Part shown: positions 16,521 through 24,105 of the stretch, piece after piece | Position numbering within the stretch: the stretch's first letter is position 1 | Layout of the letters: each line of letters opens with the position of its first letter | Assembly (NCBI GenBank): GCA_964013575.1 | Contig: CAXGWP010000008.1 | Span: forward strand, 1-61,753 | Direction of reading: 5' to 3' | DNA length: 61,753 nt | DNA from: BJGV01 sp964013575 | GTDB taxonomy: Bacteria > Pseudomonadota > Gammaproteobacteria > Burkholderiales > Nitrosomonadaceae | Position numbers and translations under genes: made by a program | The notes under the pieces: model-generated | What the model was told of the DNA's origin: nothing | Database searches by the model: none | Seen by the model: the letters and a program-made list of their open reading frames with translations, nothing else

Positions 16521-17825
16521 ATGAAGTTTGATAAAATAAAGAGAAATTTATTGCATACGGGGGTTGCTGTTGCATTAGTTGCAGGAATGGCAACAACATT
16601 GCCAAGTGCATATGCTGGCGGGAAAATAACAATTGATGATACTAAGTGGATTAGTATCGGAATGGGTATTCGTGGTGGTTTTACTGCCGCGCAAAATGCA
16701 GCTGCTAATGGAAGTGATTATAGCGCTGGATTTGGTATTAATAATGCTCGTATATACATAGATGGGCAGATTCATAAATATGTGAAATTCACTTTTAACA
16801 CTGAATGTTTTGCTTGCTCAAAAACATATGATGGTGGTGCCGGTCAAGGCGTTGGTGGATTTGGTGATAATTCTGGGATGGGAATTCTCGATATAATTGC
16901 CAAATTCGAGTTTAATCGATATATCAATCTCTGGGCTGGTCGTACACTTGCCAATACTGAACGTGGTGAGTTGAATGGTCCTTACTACCACGCAACATTT
17001 GAAGGATTTAAGACACCTTTCTTCCCACAAGATTATAGTGGTAACTTTGGTAATAGCAGCATAGGAAATTTTGCTGGTGGTGGTATGTATGGTCGTGATG
17101 ATGGTGTTGTTTTCTTTGGTGATTTAGATGTGCCACAACCAATGGGGATGGGAACAGGTACGTTACAATACTCAGTGGGTGTATTTAATGGAACAAGGTC
17201 AGCATCAGGAAAAGGACCTAATCAGTCAAATGCAGCAAGCTATACAGGTCGACTTACTTATAATTTCTTAAATCCTGAGAAAAATCCTGGTTACTATACA
17301 AGTGGTACATACTATGGTGGAGCAGGTGATATCTTAGCTATAGCAGTTGGTGTTAACCATCAAAAAGATGGAGCTGGTTCATTTGGTAACAGGGCAGATT
17401 TTACTGGTCTTGTAACCGATCTTTTATTTGAAAAACCACTTGATAACAATATGGGTGTAGTTACCTTCAATGCAGAATATAAAAGATTCTGGGCTGAATT
17501 TGATGATGCAGCATATACAGATGGTAATTGTATGTGTGTTTTCAGAGGTCAGTCATGGACAATGTATGGTTTATATCTGATTCCACATAAAGTAGGTATA
17601 GGACGCTTCCAGCCTTATGGCAGGTTTACTAGTGTTCAGCCAGAGAACAGCTCAAAACGTGAAGAAATTGAAGGTGGTGTTAACTACGTGATAGATGGGC
17701 ATAATGCTCGTATATCAGCTTTCTATCAACATGGTGATCTTTACACCAAGGGTTTGAATTATGCTCCTGGTGCAACGGGTGCCAAGATAGATAAGTTCAC
17801 GGTTGCTTTCCAATTACAAATATAA
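16521..17825 (+). CDS. Outer-membrane porin
   Basis: The 434-residue precursor has a signal peptide (basic start KFDKIKRN, hydrophobic 12-28, cleavage likely after AYA at 32). A long Gly-, Asn- and aromatic-rich sequence with alternating residues follows, ending in a hydrophobic/aromatic strand (TVAFQLQI), as expected of a trimeric-type beta-barrel. It resembles the phosphate-selective-type porins abundant in Nitrosomonas. The Shine-Dalgarno AGGGAGG (16507-16513) is 7 nt from the ATG and among the strongest in the window. A 17-bp terminator follows. High expression is likely; the solute is unknown. Confidence 0.88.
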   Translation: MKFDKIKRNLLHTGVAVALVAGMATTLPSAYAGGKITIDDTKWISIGMGIRGGFTAAQNAAANGSDYSAGFGINNARIYIDGQIHKYVKFTFNTECFACSKTYDGGAGQGVGGFGDNSGMGILDIIAKFEFNRYINLWAGRTLANTERGELNGPYYHATFEGFKTPFFPQDYSGNFGNSSIGNFAGGGMYGRDDGVVFFGDLDVPQPMGMGTGTLQYSVGVFNGTRSASGKGPNQSNAASYTGRLTYNFLNPEKNPGYYTSGTYYGGAGDILAIAVGVNHQKDGAGSFGNRADFTGLVTDLLFEKPLDNNMGVVTFNAEYKRFWAEFDDAAYTDGNCMCVFRGQSWTMYGLYLIPHKVGIGRFQPYGRFTSVQPENSSKREEIEGGVNYVIDGHNARISAFYQHGDLYTKGLNYAPGATGAKIDKFTVAFQLQI

Positions 17826-17850
17826 CAAAAGAAGTTTCTACTCTTCTATT

Positions 17851-17890
17851 AATAAAAAGCCGAAACCTTTATAGGTTTCGGCTTTTTATT
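17851..17890. terminator. Strong bidirectional terminator after the porin gene
   Basis: A perfect 17-bp inverted repeat (17851-17867 and 17874-17890) has a 6-nt loop TTTATA. The core is GCCGAAACC/GGTTTCGGC, flanked by A-runs on one side and T-runs on the other. It works as an intrinsic terminator in both directions. It is placed for the porin on + and would also stop any - strand transcript coming from the urease accessory genes. Confidence 0.9.
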
Positions 17891-18261
17891 ATCCTTGTGC
17901 AATATGACTTAAAAGTTTTAAAGCTTCTAACCTAGTCTGACTATTGGTTGTATAGTACAAGGTAAAGAACTTGCTTCCGAGGAACAAGTTAATGTAAAGT
18001 TCAATTGAATTTATGCTGGTTTCCAAGAAGAAAAAGAATAATAAAGTAATAGCGTATAGATCTGCCTATTTATATAAGCTACTAAAAATTCTTTCATAAA
18101 GAGAAGCTTATCTTTTTCAATTACTGGTGTCTTGGTTAGCCTATATTTGCAGGATTTCCGGTGCAATAAGGTTGGAATAGACATGTATATCTTACATTAT
18201 AATTAATAGATACAAACCTATACCAAAAGCCATAGATTGAGTTAAATTTTATTCAATAATT
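17891..18261. other. Gene-free region downstream of ureG, possible gene relic on the reverse strand
   Basis: There is no intact gene in 371 nt. On the reverse strand a 58-codon open stretch (17889-18065) ends with LEALKLLSHIAQG and a TAA placed right at the terminator. A second open stretch in another frame lies just upstream (about 18018-18130, including KEFLVAYINRQ). This could be a decayed last gene of the urease unit, or chance. I do not recognise the residues, and they do not match UreD C-terminal motifs I know. Confidence 0.25.
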
Positions 18262-18912
18262 CTATCTTAATAAATCAGGTTCTATTGCTTTATCCTCAAG
18301 AAGAGCATATTTTTTTATCCAACATATAACATTATCTAGACCATCATTTGTAACCAGATTAGTAAATACAAAAGGGCTACCACCGCGCATTCTTTTGGCA
18401 TCTGATTCCATAATTTCTAGACTAGCTCCAACATGGGGTGCTAAATCAATCTTATTGATTACAAGTAAGTCTGATCTTGTAATACCAGGACCACCCTTTC
18501 TTGGTATTTTTTCTCCTCCAGAAACATCGATTACAAAAATTGTTACATCAGCTAAATCCGGACTAAACGTTGCAGAAAGATTATCACCCCCGCTTTCTAT
18601 TAGAACAATTTCAACATCAGAATAGCGACTGGCTATTTCATCAACAGCTTCAAGGTTCATGCTTGCATCTTCTCTAATCGCAGTATGTGGGCAACCTCCT
18701 GTTTCTACACCAATTATTCTCTCTTTAGGCATAATACTATTTTTGGTTAGAAACTCTGCATCTTCTTTAGTATATATATCGTTAGTAATAACACCGATGC
18801 TGTATTTATCTTGGAGCTTTCGTGTTAATCGTTCTATAAGTGCTGTTTTTCCTGATCCCACAGGTCCAGCTATACCAATTTTGATATATGTTCGATTTTT
18901 ATTTGTTGTCAT
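18262..18912 (-). CDS. ureG: Urease accessory GTPase UreG
   Basis: The 216-residue SIMIBI GTPase has the P-loop GPVGSGKT at 16-23, the nickel-binding CPH motif (C74, H76 in TGGCPHTAIRED), ESGGDNL and the NKIDLAP motif. UreG hydrolyses GTP while delivering nickel to apo-urease, normally as a complex with UreF and UreD/UreH. It lies 30 nt after ureF. It is the last recognisable gene of the cluster; ureD, which can follow ureG, is not found. Confidence 0.97.
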   Translation of the reverse strand: MTTNKNRTYIKIGIAGPVGSGKTALIERLTRKLQDKYSIGVITNDIYTKEDAEFLTKNSIMPKERIIGVETGGCPHTAIREDASMNLEAVDEIASRYSDVEIVLIESGGDNLSATFSPDLADVTIFVIDVSGGEKIPRKGGPGITRSDLLVINKIDLAPHVGASLEIMESDAKRMRGGSPFVFTNLVTNDGLDNVICWIKKYALLEDKAIEPDLLR

Positions 18913-18942
18913 TTTTTATTACTCCATTCTCTATAATTAAAT

Positions 18943-19632
18943 TTAAGACATATATAGACGTGAATATAATTTCTCATGTTGCATACAACGTATATCTAAA
19001 CCTGTATCTAACATACCCACTAGAGATTTATCTATAATTAATGTTTCAGTTACAAGCTTTTCCATTAAATGCTGCAGACGGAACATTATATCTTGTCCAT
19101 CTAATTGCCCTAATGGAACTAGTTTAACGCTATTAGTAACCAGACCTATAGCTGTGTTGTAATAGTAGGCATATAATGTCTCTTCAATTGGTATTCCAAG
19201 TAGGAGGCCGTAAATACCGAAGGAAACACAATAATGCCCGGATGCTTTATTTTTTTTGATAGCAGCTTCATATTTTTCTATTAATTTATATTCTTTATAC
19301 CTCTTAAATATTTTAATTAGCCTGATTCCTAATTTCTGGCTTGCTTGCCTAATTTCTTTTGCACTTTTTAACGCTGTACATTCTTGATCTAGAAGTATTA
19401 TCTCATTTAAATCATTTTCTGCAGCAGCTTCATAAGCTAAGCGAACAAAAGCAGCATCATTATATTTAATATTTGATTTTAGATTTTCAATAATAAATAA
19501 TTCGGCTGTTGCTATATCATGTACAAGATTTAGTTGAACATAAGTTTCTAATCCATGAGAATGTGAAAAACCGCCAATTGGTAGCGTAGGGTCAGATAAG
19601 TGTAATAGGCTTCCAATAAAATTATTTTTCAT
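18943..19632 (-). CDS. ureF: Urease accessory protein UreF
   Basis: The 229-residue all-helical protein has the family signature near the N terminus (LPIGGFSHSHGLET) and the C-terminal region around VKLVPLGQLDGQ. UreF bridges UreG and UreD on the apo-urease and gates GTP hydrolysis during nickel insertion. Its start overlaps the end of ureE by 11 nt, indicating coupled translation. Its normal partner UreD is missing from the window. Confidence 0.95.
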   Translation of the reverse strand: MKNNFIGSLLHLSDPTLPIGGFSHSHGLETYVQLNLVHDIATAELFIIENLKSNIKYNDAAFVRLAYEAAAENDLNEIILLDQECTALKSAKEIRQASQKLGIRLIKIFKRYKEYKLIEKYEAAIKKNKASGHYCVSFGIYGLLLGIPIEETLYAYYYNTAIGLVTNSVKLVPLGQLDGQDIMFRLQHLMEKLVTETLIIDKSLVGMLDTGLDIRCMQHEKLYSRLYMS

Positions 19633-20152
19633 TTGAGTATTTTGATGCCAGGCTTATAATTTTATTAAACATAGGTTGCTTATAATTGTGCTCATGCTGA
19701 GAATGTCCATGCGAACCTTGTGTTGATCTAAGCATATTTTTTAATTGTCTATTTTCTTTTAAAGGGTGGTATCCGCTAGCATTAAGCCATTTAAATATAG
19801 GTTCTTCAAAGGGGATTAAAATTTGATTGTTTTGGATAAATAAAGGAGCATGTTTATTTCCAATTTCATAACATATTGTACCCATTTCTAGGAGAGATGT
19901 AGGGCTTACTACTATTGCTTCACATTCTTTGATATTTACCGTAATAGCTTTCTTATCATTTTTAAATAAAATGTCTCCTTGAGATAAATACTGGCCTTCT
20001 CGTAGGAATTTTATAGAGACTGTAATTCCGTTAACAGTGGTTCTGCTTTGAATTCTTTTAGATGTTTCAAACCACTCTAATTCTAGAATATCTATTTCTA
20101 GGTTAGTTAAATCTATATTTGATTTATTGCCAAGTATTTCTTTAATAATCAT
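19622..20152 (-). CDS. ureE: Urease accessory nickel metallochaperone UreE
   Basis: The 176-residue protein has the UreE N-terminal peptide-binding domain (REGQYLSQGDILF) and the C-terminal nickel-binding domain (LGNKHAPLFIQNNQILIPFEEP). It ends in a modest His-containing tail (HGHSQHEH), shorter than the Klebsiella His-rich tail. It carries nickel to UreG. It starts a second group of ure genes, separated from ureA by a 335-nt gap with two hairpins, so ureEFG may be a separate or attenuated transcript. Confidence 0.94.
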   Translation of the reverse strand: MIIKEILGNKSNIDLTNLEIDILELEWFETSKRIQSRTTVNGITVSIKFLREGQYLSQGDILFKNDKKAITVNIKECEAIVVSPTSLLEMGTICYEIGNKHAPLFIQNNQILIPFEEPIFKWLNASGYHPLKENRQLKNMLRSTQGSHGHSQHEHNYKQPMFNKIISLASKYSNEK

Positions 20153-20240
20153 AATAAGCTTATTTCATAAAAATTATATATGTAATAAATAATTATCTTA
20201 TATTGAGAAGATGATTTATTTGTTCTATTTACTAAAAATT

Positions 20241-20296
20241 TTTTTCAAAAATACTCAGAGCTTGAAATAGAGAGTTTGTACTGAGTATTTGAAAAA
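20241..20296. repeat. Large inverted repeat between ureA and ureE
   Basis: The arms are TTTTTCAAAAATACTCAG (20241-20258) and CTGAGTATTTGAAAAA (20281-20296), complementary over 16 bp with a 2-nt bulge, around a 22-nt loop. The core AATACTCAG/CTGAGTATT is perfect. Read on the reverse strand the stem is followed by a T-rich tail, so it could be a weak terminator or an attenuator ahead of ureE. It may instead be an operator-like site. Confidence 0.5.
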
Positions 20297-20386
20297 CAAA
20301 CAAGGGAGTAGATTGTATTTTTAGCTATAGATCATTAAGCTAATTATATATTTTAGCAGTATTTTATAATAATGCATGCACACGTA

Positions 20387-20431
20387 CATTAAAATGCAGC
20401 AACATATCATTACTACATAAGTGTTGCTGCA
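20387..20431 (-). terminator. Terminator-like hairpin downstream of ureA
   Basis: Read on the reverse strand, TGCAGCAACA pairs perfectly with TGTTGCTGCA (10 bp; 20395-20404 with 20422-20431) across a 17-nt loop and is followed by TTTTAATG. A second small hairpin (TGTGTT/AACACA, 20433-20449) lies just before it in the direction of transcription. It is about 60-100 nt past the ureA stop. It probably ends or attenuates the structural ureBCA transcript. Confidence 0.5.
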
Positions 20432-20487
20432 ATGTGTTCGAAAAACACACTAATGTAAATTAATCGAAAGATAGTATTTTATTACAA

Positions 20488-20790
20488 CTATCGGATTGGA
20501 TCATGCACTGTTACTAATTTGGTTCCATCCGGGAAGGTCGCTTCAATTTGTATATCATGTATCATTTCAGATACACCTTCCATAACATCTTCTTTCTTAA
20601 GAAATGTGGCACCTAATTGCATTAGTTGTGCAACAGTTTTTCCATCACGTGCAGCTTCCATTAACTCACTACAAATTAAAGCAATAGATTCAGGATGATT
20701 TAGTTTTACTCCTCTTGCTTTTCTTTTTTTTGCGAGCTCTCCTGCACTATGCAGCATTAATTTTTCAATTTCACGAGGCGTTAAATGCAT
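20488..20790 (-). CDS. ureA: Urease gamma subunit UreA
   Basis: The 100-residue protein matches the urease gamma subunit throughout: MHLTPREIEKLMLHSAGELA at the start, then PESIALICSELMEAARDGKTV and TKLVTVHDPI at the end. It is a small structural subunit of the (alpha beta gamma)3 urease. Its position after ureC, 39 nt downstream on the same strand, is unusual, since ureA normally comes first (ureABC). A hairpin with a T-rich tail follows it. Confidence 0.97.
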   Translation of the reverse strand: MHLTPREIEKLMLHSAGELAKKRKARGVKLNHPESIALICSELMEAARDGKTVAQLMQLGATFLKKEDVMEGVSEMIHDIQIEATFPDGTKLVTVHDPIR

Positions 20791-20829
20791 ATTATCACCA
20801 ATATTTAAAGTATAAAATTTAAAGGTTTA

Positions 20830-22551
20830 TTAAAATAAGAAATATCTTTGTGCCAATGATATCTCTTCTGCTGGTTCACTAGAGATCACTTTACCATCAA
20901 CCTTAACCTCATGGTTTTCAGGGTTTACAGCGATCTCAGGTGTTTTATCATTGTGTATCAAATCTTTTTTTCCAATATTTCTACATCCTGAAACGGGTAG
21001 TATTTTTTTCTGAAGCCCATATTCTGCCACAATTCCTTTATCTATTGAGGCTTTAGAAACAAATGTTGCGCAAGTCTTAAATAAAGCATTTCCATAAGCA
21101 CCAAACATTTTCCGATAAATTACTGGCTGTGGGGTTGGAATAGATGCATTTGCATCTCCCATTTTACTTGCTATTATCATTCCTCCTTTAATGATAAGCT
21201 CTGGTTTAACACCAAACATTGATGGGTTCCATAAAACAATATCAGCCATTTTTCCTACTTCAATTGATCCAATATATTGTCCAATACCGTGAGATATTGC
21301 TGGATTAATAGTGTATTTTGCAATATACCGTTTAACACGGAAATTATCATTACCATTATTTTTATCTTCTTCCAGTGGACCAAATTGTTTCTTCATCTTA
21401 TCTGCTGTTTGCCATGTGCGACAAATTACTTCCCCCACACGACCCATTGCTTGAGAGTCTGAAGACATCATACTAAAGATACCTTGGTCGTGAAGTATAT
21501 CTTCTGCCCCCATTGTCTCAGGACGAATACGAGAATCGGCAAAAGATACATCTTCAGGTATATTTCTACTTAAATGGTGGCATACCATAAGCATATCCAT
21601 ATGCTCATCAAATGTATTTACAGTATAAGGACGAGTTGGGTTTGTAGAAGAAGGTAAAACATTTGGATACATTGCAACTTTTATAATATCTGGCGCATGC
21701 CCTCCACCTGCTCCTTCAGTATGAAATGTATGTATTACTCGGCCATCAATTGCTGCTACAGTATCCTCTACAAATCCAGCTTCATTTAACGTATCAGTGT
21801 GTATAGCAACTTGTACATCCATTTTGTCTGCAGTATCTAAACAGGCATTAATAACAGCAGGAGTAGACCCCCAGTCTTCATGAATTTTAAGACCACATAC
21901 ACCTGCTTCAACCTGTTCTATTAAAGGAGCCTCAGTAGAACAATTTCCTTTGCCAAAATAGCCTAGATTCATAGGAAAGGCTTCAGATGCCTCTAACATT
22001 TTCTGAATGTTCCATTTTCCAGGAGTGACAGTTGTTGCATTAGTCCCATCTGCTGGTCCAGTTCCACCACCTATCATAGTTGTTATTCCACTGTATAGAG
22101 CAGTTTCAATGAGTGTAGAACTAATAAAATGAATATGAGCATCCATTCCACCAGCGGTAGCTATAAACCCGTATGCTCCATGTACTTCAGTTGAAGCACC
22201 AATTACCATATTAGGGGACACGTTATCCATCATGTCTGGATTCCCAGCTTTGCCAATACCAACAATATTTCCATCTTTTATACCAATATCAGCTTTTTCA
22301 ATCCCCCAGTGGTCAATTATAATCGCACCAGTAATCACTAGATCTAGAACACCTTGTTCCCTTGTTGCAGTTGAAGATTGTCCCATACCATCACGAATAC
22401 TCTTTCCACCACCAAATTTTGATTCATCACCATATGAATTGTGATCTTTTTCAATTTCAATAAATAGATCTGTATCTCCCAGCCTTACTTTGTCACCTGT
22501 AGTAGGACCAAATAAATTAGCATAGTTCTTTTTACTGATTGTTAGGCTCAT
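20830..22551 (-). CDS. ureC: Urease alpha (catalytic) subunit UreC
   Basis: The 573-residue catalytic subunit hydrolyses urea to ammonia and carbamate at a di-nickel site. The ligands are all present: H139 and H141 (MDAHIHF), the carbamylated K222 (GLKIHEDWG), H251, H277 and D365. The mobile-flap residues C324-H325 (MVCHHLSRN) are also there. The enzyme is expected to be cytoplasmic and active if nickel insertion works. It begins 2 nt after ureB. In an ammonia oxidizer it would supply both ammonia and CO2 from urea; that context is inferred. Confidence 0.98.
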   Translation of the reverse strand: MSLTISKKNYANLFGPTTGDKVRLGDTDLFIEIEKDHNSYGDESKFGGGKSIRDGMGQSSTATREQGVLDLVITGAIIIDHWGIEKADIGIKDGNIVGIGKAGNPDMMDNVSPNMVIGASTEVHGAYGFIATAGGMDAHIHFISSTLIETALYSGITTMIGGGTGPADGTNATTVTPGKWNIQKMLEASEAFPMNLGYFGKGNCSTEAPLIEQVEAGVCGLKIHEDWGSTPAVINACLDTADKMDVQVAIHTDTLNEAGFVEDTVAAIDGRVIHTFHTEGAGGGHAPDIIKVAMYPNVLPSSTNPTRPYTVNTFDEHMDMLMVCHHLSRNIPEDVSFADSRIRPETMGAEDILHDQGIFSMMSSDSQAMGRVGEVICRTWQTADKMKKQFGPLEEDKNNGNDNFRVKRYIAKYTINPAISHGIGQYIGSIEVGKMADIVLWNPSMFGVKPELIIKGGMIIASKMGDANASIPTPQPVIYRKMFGAYGNALFKTCATFVSKASIDKGIVAEYGLQKKILPVSGCRNIGKKDLIHNDKTPEIAVNPENHEVKVDGKVISSEPAEEISLAQRYFLF

Positions 22552-22553
22552 AA

Positions 22554-22922
22554 TTATTTATCCTTAAAATTTTTACTTCTTAGAAGCTGCATTGCTTTTT
22601 CTTTGTTAGAATTTTCAGTTGTACTACCATTCATAAGGTCGTTGTGACCATATGCAGAGTGTGATCCTCCAATCTCAACAAGTTCAACCTCTTTCTCTTC
22701 ACCTGGTTCAAAGCGTACAGCCGTACTTGCTGGGATATTTAAACGCATTCCAATTGCATTTTCTCGGTTAAAGCTTATTGCTCTATTAACTTCAAAAAAA
22801 TGAAAATGAGATCCGATTTGAACTGGTCGGTCACCTGTATTTGTAGCTTTCACTTTCACCGTCTTGCGGTTGGCATTACATACAATATTGCCTTCACCTA
22901 CTATAATTTCACCTGGTGTCAT
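22554..22922 (-). CDS. ureB: Urease beta subunit UreB
   Basis: The 122-residue protein opens with TPGEIIVGEG and contains QIGSHFHFFEVN and the RFEPGEEKEVELVEIGG region, so it is the urease beta subunit, with a short charged C-terminal addition (STTENSNKEK). It is the first gene of the urease cluster here and is followed after 2 nt by ureC. An AGGAGA ribosome site (complement of 22929-22934) precedes the ATG. The urease promoter must lie in the 537-nt region upstream. Confidence 0.97.
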   Translation of the reverse strand: MTPGEIIVGEGNIVCNANRKTVKVKATNTGDRPVQIGSHFHFFEVNRAISFNRENAIGMRLNIPASTAVRFEPGEEKEVELVEIGGSHSAYGHNDLMNGSTTENSNKEKAMQLLRSKNFKDK

Positions 22923-23459
22923 AATTTTTCTCCTGTATTCCTATATATATAATTGATAGTAAGTATTATTATTAATTTATTTTGGGGAGGAGGCTTAACC
23001 TCTATATTGCATGCATTTATTCCACATTTCCAGTTGATATTGCTGATAATTTGTGGAATATTCCATCGTGTAACAGCCCTATAAGTTTTGTATTTTTAAG
23101 CTTACTAATCCTTAAGATTAGCGTAGCAAAGCATAGGATTCCTGTCAATGGAGGTTGTACTTGGTTAATATTCTTTTCTTAGTGATCCTAATACTATATT
23201 GAATTTATTAAACAGGTATATATATTATGTTGTTATATATATTTAGCAAATGATAATTTTTAGCTTCTTGTAGAAGCTAAATATCCTAGTAATATCAGTC
23301 GCAATAAATGATGTGACTTTGTATGGTTTAGGGGTATTATCTATAGTTTTATGAGTAAAGTAATGTATAGAAATTTAGGGAATTTGATAATAATTTGTTG
23401 AACCCTTTGGCTAGTCGGATTATATTTATTAAGTCATTTATCTATTTATGGAGGTTGTC
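22923..23459. promoter_or_regulatory. Divergent promoter region of the urease cluster and the peroxiredoxin gene
   Basis: In 537 nt I see no convincing gene. A 66-codon + strand frame (22982-23182) has no family features. The region must carry the ureB promoter and the peroxiredoxin promoter. It contains a perfect 10-bp hairpin (23259-23281) and a run of TATATA repeats around 23215-23240. GGGGAGGAGGC at 22984-22994 looks like a strong ribosome site but has no start codon at a usable distance. Nitrogen-control boxes were not evident by eye. Confidence 0.45.
23259..23281. repeat. Perfect 10-bp hairpin upstream of the peroxiredoxin gene
   Basis: Arms TTTAGCTTCT (23259-23268) and AGAAGCTAAA (23272-23281) are separated by TGT. 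No T-run follows on either strand, so it is not a terminator. It is about 180 nt before the peroxiredoxin start and 340 nt before ureB. It could be a regulator binding site or part of a leader. Confidence 0.45.
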
Positions 23460-24098
23460 ATGACTCTACGCCTAGGCGATGTAGTACCAGATTTTGAGCA
23501 GGATTCATCTATTGGACAGATTAATTTTTATAAATGGGCAGGAGATTCTTGGACAGTATTATTTTCTCATCCAGCTGATTTTACACCTGTTTGCACAACA
23601 GAGCTTGGACTAACTGCTAAGCTTAAATCAGAGTTTGATAAACGAAATGTTAAAGCGATCGGGCTATCAGTTGACCCAGCTAATAAGCATATAGAATGGA
23701 TTAAGGATATTGAAGAGACTCAGTGCACTACTGTTAATTTTCCGATTATTGCAGATGTGGATAGAAAGATAGCAACTTTATTTGATATGGTTCATCCGAA
23801 TCAATCAGATACTATGACGGTACGCTCGCTTTTTATTATTGATTCAAAAAAGAAAGTCCGTCTTATTATTACTTATCCAATGAGTACAGGGCGTAATTTC
23901 AATGAAGTTCTACGTGTAATTGATGCATTACAGTTAGCTGATAATTATTCAGTAGCAACTCCTGGTAATTGGTGTGATGGTGAAGATGTAATTATTCCAT
24001 TAACTATTCAAGATGAAGAAACTATAAAGCAAAAATATCCTAAGGGATATAATGCTCCCCGTCCATATTTACGTCTAACACCGCAGCCAAATAAATAA
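23460..24098 (+). CDS. 1-Cys peroxiredoxin (Prx6 family)
   Basis: From the ATG at 23460 the protein is 212 residues. An in-frame ATG at 23448 is rejected because the ribosome site GGAGG lies inside those first codons. The peroxidatic cysteine is C45 in HPADFTPVCTTELG. The long C-terminal half (RPYLRLTPQPN) is that of the Prx6 class. It reduces hydrogen peroxide and organic peroxides in the cytoplasm. It is convergent with cysG, 7 nt apart. Ammonia oxidizers often carry such peroxidases, but here this is context only. Confidence 0.94.
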   Translation: MTLRLGDVVPDFEQDSSIGQINFYKWAGDSWTVLFSHPADFTPVCTTELGLTAKLKSEFDKRNVKAIGLSVDPANKHIEWIKDIEETQCTTVNFPIIADVDRKIATLFDMVHPNQSDTMTVRSLFIIDSKKKVRLIITYPMSTGRNFNEVLRVIDALQLADNYSVATPGNWCDGEDVIIPLTIQDEETIKQKYPKGYNAPRPYLRLTPQPNK

Positions 24099-24105
24099 AT
24101 ATAAT

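Noticed and set aside
23146..23156. Second copy of TGGAGGTTGT, as before the peroxiredoxin start
   Set aside because: A 10-nt match only, with no following open frame; not enough to claim a duplicated gene start.
22982..23182. 66-codon + strand frame upstream of the peroxiredoxin gene
   Set aside because: No recognisable domain and TTG start; the strong GGGGAGGAGGC nearby is inside or too far from any start. Probably chance.
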